A stretch of 64,000 bases of DNA from Desulfoscipio geothermicus (GCA_016841205.1 JAENZP010000011.1:50382-114381), one strand, 5' to 3'. Positions 18,934-26,851 are shown, counted from the first letter of the stretch. The notes: a model not told the origin generated them from the sequence alone. Translations and numbers: made by a program.

Positions 18934-20142
18934 TTAAAGATATTCCTGTTTTAAGAGAATCACGGACACTTCTGCGCCTTTTTTTACGGGAGGGTGTCCC
19001 ACCGGAAGATCAATTAAAGCATTACAGTCTCTGAGAAAAGCCTTGGTCATGCTTGATTTTTGGCCCGGCAATATTATTACGTTCCACCCGGAATGATCGC
19101 AAGCTGCAGTGGCCAGTAAAAAACGCCGGGGGCCGCCTTTTTTCGAAAAAACATCGGCACATACAGCGGAAAGCCGTGCTTGATGTGGCTTCATATGCTG
19201 CAAGGCACGCAAAACCGGAACAACCAGTAAGTGAAAGCTAACCACACAGGCTGCTGGGTTTCCGGGAAGTGAAATCACCAGTTTTTCCCCAAAGGTCGCT
19301 GCGCCGCTATGGCTGCCTGGTTTAATCTGAACTCCCCAGAACAACATATCCGCTCTGCTTTGCTTGATTAAAGGAAAAGCCTGATCACTAACACCATGTG
19401 CGGCCCCACCAATGGTAATCAAAATGTCGGAGCACTCAAGCAACTTTTCAAAGCGTTCTCCAATTTGAGCAGTACTATCAGCTCCAGCGACTTCTACACC
19501 AATTACCTCACACTGCTCCTGCATTACCATCCCGGCCAGATGCATGCCGTTACTATTCCGCATTTGTCCCGGCATTGGTGTTTCCCGGTAGGAAACAATG
19601 TCTGTCCCTAAACTTAATATAGCAACCCGGGGCTTCTTGTACACAGTCACTTCATTTATTCCATACGATGCCAAAACACCGGCCATACCAGGGCTGAAGC
19701 AGGCTCCTTTCCGTACCAGCAGATCACCCTTCAGAAAATTCTCTCCAGGTGGTTTAATATTACTGCCGGATTCAATTAATTTATTATATGTAATATATTC
19801 TCCCTTTAGCTCAACCGCCTCTTGCGGTACCACTGCCACCACGCCTTCAGGCAGCGGACCGCCGGTAACCACCCCGGCGGCTTGGCCGGAACTTAGCGAA
19901 ACAGCGGACATTTCTCCCGGACGGAGGTGTTCTATAACTTGATAAACCCCGCCGTCACCTTCAGCCACAGCATAGCCGTCCATTGCCGCCTGTGCAAATG
20001 GGGGCATGTCATGCTCCGCAATGATATCTTCGGCAACAACGCGATCCAATGCCTGCAGCAAGGGCAAAGACTCTCCTGGCAAGACCCTAACGTGATTTAA
20101 GATAATATCCTGTGCCCTTTCTAATTCGATATTTTCAAGCAC
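18934..20142 (-). CDS. moeA: MoeA-family molybdopterin molybdenumtransferase
   Basis: 402 residues from a GTG start at 20142 with GGGGGAG upstream. Shows MDGYAV, the MPT-binding fold with LSLGTDIV, GGAAHGVSDQ (variant of GGxSxGxxD), KPGSHSGA and SLPGNPAACV, and a C-terminal beta domain ending in VSVILLK. The motif variant HGVSD suggests specialised activity compared with the copy at 14.1-15.3 kb. It is 21 bases after the MPT-binding protein gene in a riboswitch-controlled operon. Confidence 0.92.
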   Translation of the reverse strand: MLENIELERAQDIILNHVRVLPGESLPLLQALDRVVAEDIIAEHDMPPFAQAAMDGYAVAEGDGGVYQVIEHLRPGEMSAVSLSSGQAAGVVTGGPLPEGVVAVVPQEAVELKGEYITYNKLIESGSNIKPPGENFLKGDLLVRKGACFSPGMAGVLASYGINEVTVYKKPRVAILSLGTDIVSYRETPMPGQMRNSNGMHLAGMVMQEQCEVIGVEVAGADSTAQIGERFEKLLECSDILITIGGAAHGVSDQAFPLIKQSRADMLFWGVQIKPGSHSGAATFGEKLVISLPGNPAACVVSFHLLVVPVLRALQHMKPHQARLSAVCADVFSKKGGPRRFLLATAACDHSGWNVIILPGQKSSMTKAFLRDCNALIDLPVGHPPVKKGAEVSVILLKQEYL

Positions 20143-20163
20143 CCGGCTCCCCCACTTCTAATG

Positions 20164-21195
20164 TTAGATTTCTGTCGCCTTACCGAAAGCACAGGCCGGA
20201 TAACGGCAGATCTCACATTCTTCACACAGTCCGCCCTGGCCAAGCGCTACAATATCCGACTTGGTCAAACGCTCACCGGTAAAAATACGCGGCAGCACCA
20301 GATCAAAAACAGTAGTCTTATTAAACATCACGCAGCCCGGTAGGCCGCAAATCGGCACTTGGCCCAGATAAGCCAGCATAAACATAGAGCCGGGCAGTAC
20401 CGGTGCACCATAAGAAACAACATCGGCTCCGGTCGCCTTAATTCCGGTCGGGGTCACATCATCCGGGTCTACCGACATACCTCCGGTTAGTATCACCATT
20501 TCCGCTCCTTCACCAACCATGCGGAGGATTTCCATAGTTATCATATTCGGGTCGTCAGGCAAAATAACATGTCCGAATTGCTTTGCCCCGAAAGATTTAA
20601 CCTTTCTACTGACCACACTCGTAAAGCCGTCCTTGATCCGTCCTGAATAAACCTCGCTCCCGGTGGTTATGATGCCAACTGAAAGCGGCAGAAAAGGTTT
20701 AACGTATAATAAGGGATCTGCCTCACCGCAAATTATTTCTGCTTCATGTAGGATTTCACGTTGTATCGTTAGTGGAATAACCCTGGTTCCGGCAACGAGC
20801 TGATCTTTAGAGACTATGCGGTTATTATGTACCGTCGCCAAAACCACCCCCTCCAAGCTGTTGAGCTGGTTCAACCTATCGCCCCGCACTTTCAACATTC
20901 CATCATATGAAGCACGCAAGCTTACTTTGCCCTGGTTTGGTTCCTCCCATTTCAAGCCTGGCCCGGCGGCAATTCTGGCCAAGAGTACAGCCGCTTCGTC
21001 TTCATGAACGAGATTATCTACGTTCTCCCATACATAAATATGTTCTTTGCCCAAATCACGGAGCTTAGGGACATCTTCTTGGGTTAAGATTTGACCTTTC
21101 CGGAAAGCCCGTTCTTTTTTACTACCGGGAATAATTCTGGTAATATCGTGACAAAGAACCATGCCTACCGACTCGGCTACAGATACCTTTTGCAT
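20164..21195 (-). CDS. Molybdopterin-binding domain protein with a C-terminal Cys cluster
   Basis: 343 residues. The first about 140 residues are a MoeA-like N-terminal region (VGMVLCHDITRIIPG), followed by an MPT-binding fold (GIITTGSEVY, GGMSVDPDDVTPTGI, GLPGCVMFNKTTVF). The protein ends CEECEICRYPACAFGK, four cysteines in a C-x2-C-x2-C-x4-C pattern that could bind a metal or cluster. This type is found in anaerobes beside Mo/W enzymes, and may act in cofactor insertion or transfer. Its leader contains a Moco RNA element and terminator. AGGAGGG precedes the ATG. Confidence 0.88.
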   Translation of the reverse strand: MQKVSVAESVGMVLCHDITRIIPGSKKERAFRKGQILTQEDVPKLRDLGKEHIYVWENVDNLVHEDEAAVLLARIAAGPGLKWEEPNQGKVSLRASYDGMLKVRGDRLNQLNSLEGVVLATVHNNRIVSKDQLVAGTRVIPLTIQREILHEAEIICGEADPLLYVKPFLPLSVGIITTGSEVYSGRIKDGFTSVVSRKVKSFGAKQFGHVILPDDPNMITMEILRMVGEGAEMVILTGGMSVDPDDVTPTGIKATGADVVSYGAPVLPGSMFMLAYLGQVPICGLPGCVMFNKTTVFDLVLPRIFTGERLTKSDIVALGQGGLCEECEICRYPACAFGKATEI

Positions 21196-21269
21196 TAATA
21201 ACCCTCCTAGATTTCAAGTTTTTCACAGCCTGCTGCCAGACCCTTCTTCAAAGAACGTAATTAATTATT

Positions 21270-21312
21270 AAAAAAGGAAAAGCCCTGTTCCGGTAAGAAA
21301 GAACAGAGCTTT
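21270..21312 (-). terminator. Terminator of the Moco RNA in the mobB-MPT gene gap
   Basis: Minus strand AAAGCTCTGTTC and GAACAGGGCTTT pair, then CCTTTTTT follows. It sits between the Moco RNA and the start of the MPT-binding protein gene, where a ligand-dependent terminator would be. Confidence 0.75.
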
Positions 21313-21329
21313 ATAAACCAAGCAATTTT

Positions 21330-21420
21330 CTCCTTTCCACAATGGGAGGCACACCGGTTTCCCAATGTACCCTAACGGTCAGGTAACCATACTTAAGGTT
21401 TAGGTTTGACTGACTCGGAG
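21330..21420 (-). promoter_or_regulatory. Moco RNA motif (riboswitch) before the MPT-binding/moeA operon
   Basis: Minus strand begins CTCCGAGTC, has AAGTATGGTTACC and GCCTCCCATTGTGG, and ends GGAAAGGAG. It is nearly identical in its core to the element at 17481-17570. It starts 27 bases after the mobB stop codon and ends 135 bases before the MPT-binding gene, so it can set expression of the downstream genes independently of mobB. Confidence 0.88.
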
Positions 21421-21446
21421 TATTGTATTTTGTAACATCAGACATT

Positions 21447-21956
21447 TTAATTAGTTTTTAATATGACTCGCTCTATCAAATCGGCTACCCCTGAAGAATC
21501 ATCAAGCCCAAAACAGGGTGCTTCACTATCTAGCGGCACATCACTTACGACAGCCAGAAGTTCGTCTATAGGTATAACCGGTCGTTCGGAAACCCCCTGG
21601 TGGTAAACTTCAATCTTGGGCCACTTACCCCTTTTGTAACCCTCAATAACGATTAGATCTACCCCGCTTATCATTGAAATAACTGCCTCCGGCCCAGGAT
21701 CAGACTCAAAATTCCTGATCAAAGACACACCACCCGGCGCAGCTAGAGCCACGGCCTCGGCGCCGGCCCGGGAATGCCGCCAAGTATCCTTGCCTGGTTG
21801 ATCAAACTCCACCTGATGATGGGTATGCTTAATAACTCCAATTCGGTAGCCGCGTCCTTTCAACGCGGCAATCAATTTCTCTAGAAAAGTTGTCTTACCG
21901 GAGTTGGAAAACCCGGCCAAACCTATTAGCGGAATACACCTTTCCTTTTGCACCAT
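21447..21956 (-). CDS. mobB: Molybdopterin-guanine dinucleotide biosynthesis adapter MobB
   Basis: 169 residues with a Walker A motif GFSNSGKTT (about 15-23), the HTHH metal- or nucleotide-contact motif near 44-47 (VIKHTHHQVEFD), DTWRHSRAGA and DLIVIEGYKRGKWPKIEV. MobB binds GTP and assists MobA in making the bis-MGD form of the cofactor, which formate dehydrogenases need. MobA is not in the window. It heads the group mobB, riboswitch, MPT-binding protein, moeA, VWA. Confidence 0.93.
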   Translation of the reverse strand: MVQKERCIPLIGLAGFSNSGKTTFLEKLIAALKGRGYRIGVIKHTHHQVEFDQPGKDTWRHSRAGAEAVALAAPGGVSLIRNFESDPGPEAVISMISGVDLIVIEGYKRGKWPKIEVYHQGVSERPVIPIDELLAVVSDVPLDSEAPCFGLDDSSGVADLIERVILKTN

Positions 21957-22179
21957 TTTACATCCCCGCGTTTAAACAAAGCTAACTCAAAAAGTAGCCA
22001 TCTTTTTCTTGGCTGGATAAATGAAATTAAGTTAAAGTTCCAAATAGCCATGTTATAATAATTTTAATATCTCTGCTAAGATAATATATAAGTTAATAAT
22101 TTATGTCAAGATTTTTAAATTAATAAAAATAATCATATTTATTGTTGTTTTTATTGTAATTATGTCGGATATGTGTTAG

Positions 22180-22185
22180 TATAAT
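22180..22185 (+). promoter_or_regulatory. Probable -10 element upstream of the tandem Moco RNAs
   Basis: A perfect TATAAT lies 12 bases before the first Moco RNA on the plus strand, so transcription would start near its first base. A clear -35 at 17 bases was not seen; TTGTAA at 22154-22159 is the nearest and has a 20-base gap. Confidence 0.5.
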
Positions 22186-22197
22186 CAAAAAATAATT

Positions 22198-22288
22198 CTC
22201 CGAGCCAGTTAAACCTAAACCCTTAGTATGGTTGACTGGACGTAAAGGTATATCAGGAAACCGATATGCCCCCCATTGCGGAAAGGAG
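22198..22288 (+). promoter_or_regulatory. Moco RNA motif, first and best copy of three in tandem
   Basis: Begins CTCCGAGCC, contains AGTATGGTTGACTGG, the GGAAACC loop, GCCCCCCATTGCGG and ends GGAAAGGAG. All conserved blocks seen in the other four complete elements are kept. It lies upstream of the molybdopterin oxidoreductase gene and is followed by its own hairpin at 22308-22343. Confidence 0.88.
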
Positions 22289-22307
22289 AAAGATATCTTT
22301 TTAGTAT

Positions 22308-22343
22308 AAAGCTTTATCCTTTTCACGAACCGGATAAAGCTTT
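22308..22343 (+). terminator. Hairpin behind the first Moco RNA
   Basis: AAAGCTTTATCC pairs perfectly with GGATAAAGCTTT. The T-tract is poor (TTTCC), so it may be a weak terminator or an anti-RBS-type platform relic. Confidence 0.6.
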
Positions 22344-22344
22344 C

Positions 22345-22422
22345 CAAACCTTTAAGTATGGTTGACTAAACGTCAAGGTATATTATGAATCCGATATGCT
22401 TACCATTACTAAACGGTTTGAG
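22345..22422 (+). promoter_or_regulatory. Degenerate second Moco RNA copy
   Basis: AAACC and GGTTT replace the CTCC/GGAG closing stem. The core AAGTATGGTTGACTAAACGT and CCGATATGC are kept, but the GGAAACC loop, the GCCTCCC block and GGAAAGG are lost. It is followed by a strong terminator. Confidence 0.7.
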
Positions 22423-22432
22423 ATATCTTTTA

Positions 22433-22472
22433 AAAGCTTTATCCTTTTCACACATGGGATAAAGCTTTTTTA
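22433..22472 (+). terminator. Terminator behind the second Moco RNA copy
   Basis: AAAGCTTTATCC pairs with GGGATAAAGCTTT and is followed by TTTTTATT. It is the best terminator of the three in this leader. Confidence 0.8.
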
Positions 22473-22556
22473 TTATGTTTCACATTGACGATAATTTAAT
22501 AGACTTGTCAATATATTGATTTTTTAATTAAGTCCATAAACTGTATAAAGCTTTCC

Positions 22557-22633
22557 AAATCTTTAAGCATGGTTGACTGAAACGTCGAAGTATATTACGA
22601 AATCGATATGCTTTCCATTACCGAACGCTTTAG
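22557..22633 (+). promoter_or_regulatory. Degenerate third Moco RNA copy
   Basis: Keeps AAGCATGGTTGACTGAAACG, TATTACGAAATCGATATGC and the spacing of the second copy, but the closing stem is poor. The block from about 22545 to 22684 matches 22333-22472 over its whole length, so it arose by duplication of copy two with its hairpin. Confidence 0.65.
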
Positions 22634-22646
22634 GATATCTTTAAAA

Positions 22647-22684
22647 AACTTTATCCTTTTTATACAGCGGGGTATAGCTTTTTA
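22647..22684 (+). terminator. Eroded terminator behind the third Moco RNA copy
   Basis: ACTTTATCC and GGGGTATAGCT correspond to the arms of the two hairpins upstream but pair imperfectly. TTTTTT follows. Activity is doubtful. Confidence 0.45.
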
Positions 22685-22862
22685 CAGTGTTTTACCATAC
22701 CGCTTATCTAATGGACCAGCTTAATTAATTAAACTACTTAATTATTAAACTTAATTTCAGATTAAGCAGCTCCCAATCAGAATTTTATGATTTATCCATA
22801 TAGTAAAAGAAACCAAATAAATTATTGAAGGGGGTGAGCCATTAGAGATACATAAATTGCCA

Positions 22863-22980
22863 AATTAACTTACCCTTAATTTGGCTTATGATCGGCCTGG
22901 TTTATAACAGTAGCCAAGACCAAGACTTAACTTTCCAGCGAGAAAGTTATAAAAGGTAAATAATTTAGGGTAAGTTAATT
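22863..22980 (+). promoter_or_regulatory. Structured leader element of unknown class
   Basis: AATTAACTTACCCT (22863-22876) pairs perfectly with AGGGTAAGTTAATT (22967-22980). Inside, TTGGCT (22881-22886) pairs with AGCCAA (22912-22917) and AACTTTC (22929-22935) with GAAAGTT (22942-22948), giving a three-way junction. It ends 28 bases before the GGAGG of the molybdopterin oxidoreductase gene. It does not resemble the Moco motif. A small inverted-repeat insertion is the alternative. Confidence 0.5.
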
Positions 22981-23022
22981 GTTTTAGTTAAATGAACTAA
23001 TAATTAGTGGAGGTTGAGCAAA

Positions 23023-25140
23023 TTGCAAAAGATCCAAACTGACTGCGGCTTATGTATTAACTGCTGTGGCATTGATTGCTACGTAGAAGATGGTAAGCTA
23101 GTAAAAGTTGAAGGCACCCCGGGCCATTGGCTGAACAAAGGTCAAATATGCTCCAAGGCTAAATTCCTGGTTGAAGGCACCTATTCCGACAACCGCCTGC
23201 AATACCCGATGAAAAAAGTTGGCGGGAGATTGGAAAAAGGCAAATTCGTAAGGATCTCCTGGGAACAGGCCTACAAAGAAATCGGCGACAAACTACTAGA
23301 ACTGCGAGAAAAATACGGCGCCCATACCCTGGCCACCTGGACAGGCTCAGTAGGTGTCGAGCACTTTGAAATGGCCGCTTTTAACCAGCGCTTTGCCAAA
23401 GCTTTCGGCAGCCCGAACTTCTTCAACCCCGAAGGCATCTGCTTCCGGACCCGGATCCTGGCCCGCCAGATTACCTTTGGCCGCTATCCGGTGGAACAGC
23501 CGCGGGAAGCTGATCTTATTATTCTCTGGGGCCATAACCCGGAAGCCAGCTACTTCCCCATCGGCTTAGACATTCGTGAAAAACTCGCCGCCGGCGAACA
23601 AGAGCTGGTCGTCATCGACGTGCGCAAGATCCCGCTGGCCAGTGAAGGCCTCTACCTGCAGCCCCGCCCGGGTACAGACTGCGCCATCGCCCTGGCCATG
23701 ATGCACACCATCATCTACGAAGACCTGTATGACCACGAATTTGTGGAAAAATGGTGCAACGGCTTCGACAAGCTGGTCGAGCATGTTAAGGATAAGACCC
23801 CCGAGTGGGCCGCCAAAATCAGCGGCGTAGCCGCCTCCGACATCAGCAAAGTGGCCCGGATGTATGCCAAAACCAAAAAAGCCGCTATTCTGGAAGGTGT
23901 CGGCCACCTGAACCAGTACCAAAACGGTCTGCAGACCGAAAGGGCTTTCAACATCCTGGTCGCTATCACCGGCAAAGTAGACCGCCTCGGCGGATGGGTG
24001 ACCTGCCCGCAGATTCGTCTGGCCGACCTGCGCGTGCCGGTAACTGAAAAGAGTCTGGGTCACGATGAGTACCCAATCTTCCACCAGTTTAACAAACGCA
24101 CTCCGCCATACGGCTCCGCATCCATGATGACCGAAGCCATTATCACTGAAAAACCGTACCCGATCAAGGCCTTCATCTCCTCGGGCAGCAACCCGGTTTT
24201 GGCCTTCCCGGATACCGGACGCTTCCTGGATGCCATGAGAAACACCGAGCTATTTATCAGCATTGACCCGTACATGACCGAGACCTGCCAGCTGGCTGAC
24301 TATGTGCTTCCTGCCTGTACCTTTATCGAAGAGACCGGCGTGGGCGGCTTCCCCTACGGCATCTCGCACTGCGTGCCTTGGATCATGCTGCGCAAAAAAG
24401 TCATTGAGCCGCTGTATGAAAGCAAGCCGATCTGGAGTATCTGGAGCGAGCTGGGGCATCAAATTGGCTTAGGCGAATACTTCCCCTGGAAAACTGATGA
24501 AGAAGTTGCTGCGCATCTATTCTCCACCTCCGGAGTAACTTACGAGCAACTGGTGGAAAATCCGGAAGGCATGATGTTCGGTGAAGTAGAATACGAAGTT
24601 TTTGAAAAAATAGGCTTTGCTACCGACAGCAAGAAAGTAGAACTCTATTCCGCCCAAATGGAAGCTTTAGGCGCACCTGGGTTGCCTGATCATATGGAGC
24701 CGGAACAAAGCTACGTAGCCAATCCGGAACTGGCGGCAGAATATCCGGAAACTCTGCTCACCGGCGCCAGGCGCCAGGAATATATCGGCGCCCAGATGCA
24801 CGAAGTACCCGGTCTGCGCGCAATTGCGAATGAACCTTTTGCCCTGGTCCACCCGGTCACCGCCAAGAAGTATGACATTATGGACGGCGAATTGATGGGC
24901 ATAGAAACACCACGCGGCATGATCAAGATGAAAGCTCACGTCACCGAGGATATCAGGCCAGGTGCAATTGACGTTCCGCACGGCTGGGCGGGCGCCAACG
25001 TCAACGTGCTGCTGGACGCCATGGTTAGAGACAAGGTGTCGAGTTATATTACTATGAGAGGTAATGCTTGCCGCCTGGTTAAATTGGATCCGGTCAGAGG
25101 TCTGGAATCTACAACTATTTATAAACCGGTTATTAGATAA
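23023..25140 (+). CDS. Molybdopterin-dependent oxidoreductase, cytosolic, acetylene-hydratase/FDH-like
   Basis: 705 residues from the TTG at 23023 (GGAGG at 23009-23013 gives nine-base spacing; an in-frame TTG at 23014 is too close). The N-terminal cysteines CGLCINCC and the later GQICSK suit a 4Fe-4S cluster; the bis-MGD-binding core follows, with a Cys in NPEGICFRTR (about residue 140) at the place of the metal ligand. FVEKWCNGFDKLVEHV, TEKPYPIKAF and DPYMTETCQLADYVLP recall acetylene hydratase and related short DMSO-reductase-family enzymes. No Tat signal and no iron-sulfur or membrane partner gene are present. Substrate unknown; controlled by a Moco RNA array. Confidence 0.85.
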   Translation: MQKIQTDCGLCINCCGIDCYVEDGKLVKVEGTPGHWLNKGQICSKAKFLVEGTYSDNRLQYPMKKVGGRLEKGKFVRISWEQAYKEIGDKLLELREKYGAHTLATWTGSVGVEHFEMAAFNQRFAKAFGSPNFFNPEGICFRTRILARQITFGRYPVEQPREADLIILWGHNPEASYFPIGLDIREKLAAGEQELVVIDVRKIPLASEGLYLQPRPGTDCAIALAMMHTIIYEDLYDHEFVEKWCNGFDKLVEHVKDKTPEWAAKISGVAASDISKVARMYAKTKKAAILEGVGHLNQYQNGLQTERAFNILVAITGKVDRLGGWVTCPQIRLADLRVPVTEKSLGHDEYPIFHQFNKRTPPYGSASMMTEAIITEKPYPIKAFISSGSNPVLAFPDTGRFLDAMRNTELFISIDPYMTETCQLADYVLPACTFIEETGVGGFPYGISHCVPWIMLRKKVIEPLYESKPIWSIWSELGHQIGLGEYFPWKTDEEVAAHLFSTSGVTYEQLVENPEGMMFGEVEYEVFEKIGFATDSKKVELYSAQMEALGAPGLPDHMEPEQSYVANPELAAEYPETLLTGARRQEYIGAQMHEVPGLRAIANEPFALVHPVTAKKYDIMDGELMGIETPRGMIKMKAHVTEDIRPGAIDVPHGWAGANVNVLLDAMVRDKVSSYITMRGNACRLVKLDPVRGLESTTIYKPVIR

Positions 25141-25197
25141 ATACTGTAATACTGGTTCATGCTAGACTAAAACCTAATAATGAAGTAAAATAAAGAT

Positions 25198-25246
25198 AAC
25201 GTCGGTGTCATGCTAGAGGATTATGTTATGATGCCGGCGTTATTTT
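25198..25246 (+). terminator. Terminator after the molybdopterin oxidoreductase gene
   Basis: AACGTCGGTGTCAT pairs, using some G-U pairs, with ATGATGCCGGCGTT, then ATTTT. It separates the oxidoreductase from fdhD. Confidence 0.7.
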
Positions 25247-25302
25247 AACTAATCGGCTCGTCCTGCTCATGCCTAGCCATATTTTGCCAGGGAGGGAGAA
25301 GT

Positions 25303-26106
25303 GTGATTGAATTAACCGAAGCATATACTATGGTACCGGTAACCAGGTACAGAAGCGGGGTCTTTTCCACCGGCGAAGATAAGGTCATTAAGGAAGTACC
25401 TGTTAACTTAAATTTAAATGGTTTTGAATTTTCTACTATGGCTTGCTCCCCGTATGATCTTAAAGAAATGGCGGTGGGCTTTTTATATTCCGAAGGATTG
25501 GTGCAACAATCTGGAGATATTAAAAGTATAACTATTGATGAGGCTAGTAAAACAATCATAGTGGAGACTACGGGAGAAGGTATAGCCGAAGACAAATTTG
25601 TCAAGCGGTTAGTCACTACAAGCTGCTCCCGGGGAGGTCCTTCCCTTTATTTTTTTAATAGCGTTAAAAAAGTGGTTCCCGTCGCCAGAGATAATATAAA
25701 AATAACACCTAAAGAGATCTTTTATTTATGCGATGAGGTAGAGAAAATATCCCCCCTGTTCCGGGCAACCGGTGGCTCGCACAGTGCAGCGCTCTGTACA
25801 AATGAAAAAATACTTTTTGCTTTTGAAGATGTCGGTAGGCACAACGCCGTAGACAAGGTAGCAGGGCGCGCTTTGTTAGACAATATTACTATGTCGGATA
25901 AGATCCTGGTATTTAGCGGGCGGATTGCCTCTGAGATCTTAATTAAAGTAGCCAAGATGGGTATCCCGCTAATTGCCGCTCGTTCCGCCCCTACTGAACT
26001 GGCAGTCAATCTGGCCAAAGAATTCGGCATTACTATTGTGGGGTTTATCCGTACAGACAAGTTAACTGTTTACACACATGAATACCGTGTAGTAAAGAAT
26101 TATTAA
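25303..26106 (+). CDS. fdhD: Formate dehydrogenase accessory sulfurtransferase FdhD
   Basis: 267 residues from a GTG start with GGAGGGAGAA upstream. FdhD passes sulfur from a cysteine desulfurase to the bis-MGD cofactor, which formate dehydrogenases need for activity. The active-site Cys is in TTSCSRGG (about residue 108), lacking the second Cys of the usual C-x2-C. GGSHSAAL, FEDVGRHNAVDKVAG and SGRIASEILIKVAKMGIP are family motifs. It may serve both the neighbouring oxidoreductase and the selenoprotein formate dehydrogenase at 40-43 kb. Confidence 0.95.
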   Translation: MIELTEAYTMVPVTRYRSGVFSTGEDKVIKEVPVNLNLNGFEFSTMACSPYDLKEMAVGFLYSEGLVQQSGDIKSITIDEASKTIIVETTGEGIAEDKFVKRLVTTSCSRGGPSLYFFNSVKKVVPVARDNIKITPKEIFYLCDEVEKISPLFRATGGSHSAALCTNEKILFAFEDVGRHNAVDKVAGRALLDNITMSDKILVFSGRIASEILIKVAKMGIPLIAARSAPTELAVNLAKEFGITIVGFIRTDKLTVYTHEYRVVKNY

Positions 26107-26112
26107 TGAAGT

Positions 26113-26150
26113 AAAGAACAAGGCCGCCGGATTTGGATGCCTTGTTCTTT
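26113..26150. terminator. Bidirectional terminator between fdhD and the DUF503 gene
   Basis: AAAGAACAAGGC and GCCTTGTTCTTT form a perfect 12-bp stem flanked by A and T runs, placed between converging genes. Confidence 0.85.
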
Positions 26151-26152
26151 TA

Positions 26153-26434
26153 CTAAAGCAGCTCCCGCTCCATGCTGATAACTTCCACTTCATCATGGTT
26201 CTCCACAAAACGCACCACCGAGTCCAGTATGTTTTGCATATGCGCCATGTCACCACTGACAGCGCTAACACCTACAGTGGAATATTTCCAGTTGTCCTGC
26301 CGGCCAACCTCCGAAACCGATATGTTAAAACGGTGTTTTAGTCTCTCCAGCAAGCTTTTTAACACCTTTCTTTTGTCCTTTAAAGACTCCGCCCCCGACA
26401 GCAATAATTCCAGGGTAATTACTCCCACTACCAC
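26153..26434 (-). CDS. DUF503 (YlxP-like) protein
   Basis: 93 residues from the GTG at 26434, eight bases after AGGAGGG; a longer reading from 26458 would start before the ribosome site. VGVITLELLLSGAESLKDKR, RFNISVSEV and the EVGRQDNW region are typical of the YlxP/DUF503 family, which in Bacillus lies by rbfA and is loosely linked to ribosome biogenesis. Here it stands alone. Confidence 0.85.
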   Translation of the reverse strand: MVVGVITLELLLSGAESLKDKRKVLKSLLERLKHRFNISVSEVGRQDNWKYSTVGVSAVSGDMAHMQNILDSVVRFVENHDEVEVISMERELL

Positions 26435-26707
26435 TATGATATCCCTCCTAATATGCAACTGTTGATTCGATTATTAAGACATATGTTACCCCAATGCATG
26501 CCAATACACCACATGCAAGAACCCAAAAGGGCCATATTATAAAAAATTATGCCATTAGTAAGCTTGTTTAACAACCAGCCTTTGGCTATCATGGCCAATA
26601 TTTAATTACTTATTTCATATTGAAAATTATGTATCTATACATGTAAAATAAGAATATAGGTCTAATACAATAAAATAAATTAAAATAACTTTGGGGAGGG
26701 GAAAAAT

Positions 26708-26851
26708 ATGGATCCGCATGAAGTACATGGACATGCTGAACCGGTACAAGACTTTAAAATGGATTATTCTGAATGGAGCGCCAATAACTTTATACCGGCC
26801 GTCATATTTTTTGGCTTTTTAGCCTGTGCGGCTGCAATTTTTATCATATAA
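26708..26851 (+). CDS. Small single-helix membrane protein
   Basis: 47 residues beginning MDPHEVHGHAEPVQDFKMDY and ending in one hydrophobic helix (about 29-47). GGGGAGGGG lies seven bases before the ATG. Three histidines and acidic residues precede the helix. No relatives are recognised; it could be an accessory subunit of a membrane complex or a stand-alone small protein. The ribosome site and terminator behind it make it likely real. Confidence 0.65.
   Translation: MDPHEVHGHAEPVQDFKMDYSEWSANNFIPAVIFFGFLACAAAIFII

Noticed and set aside
22198..22684. Possible CRISPR-like or MITE repeat array
   Set aside because: Repeats are about 80 bases with conserved riboswitch blocks and terminators, unequal spacing and only three copies.
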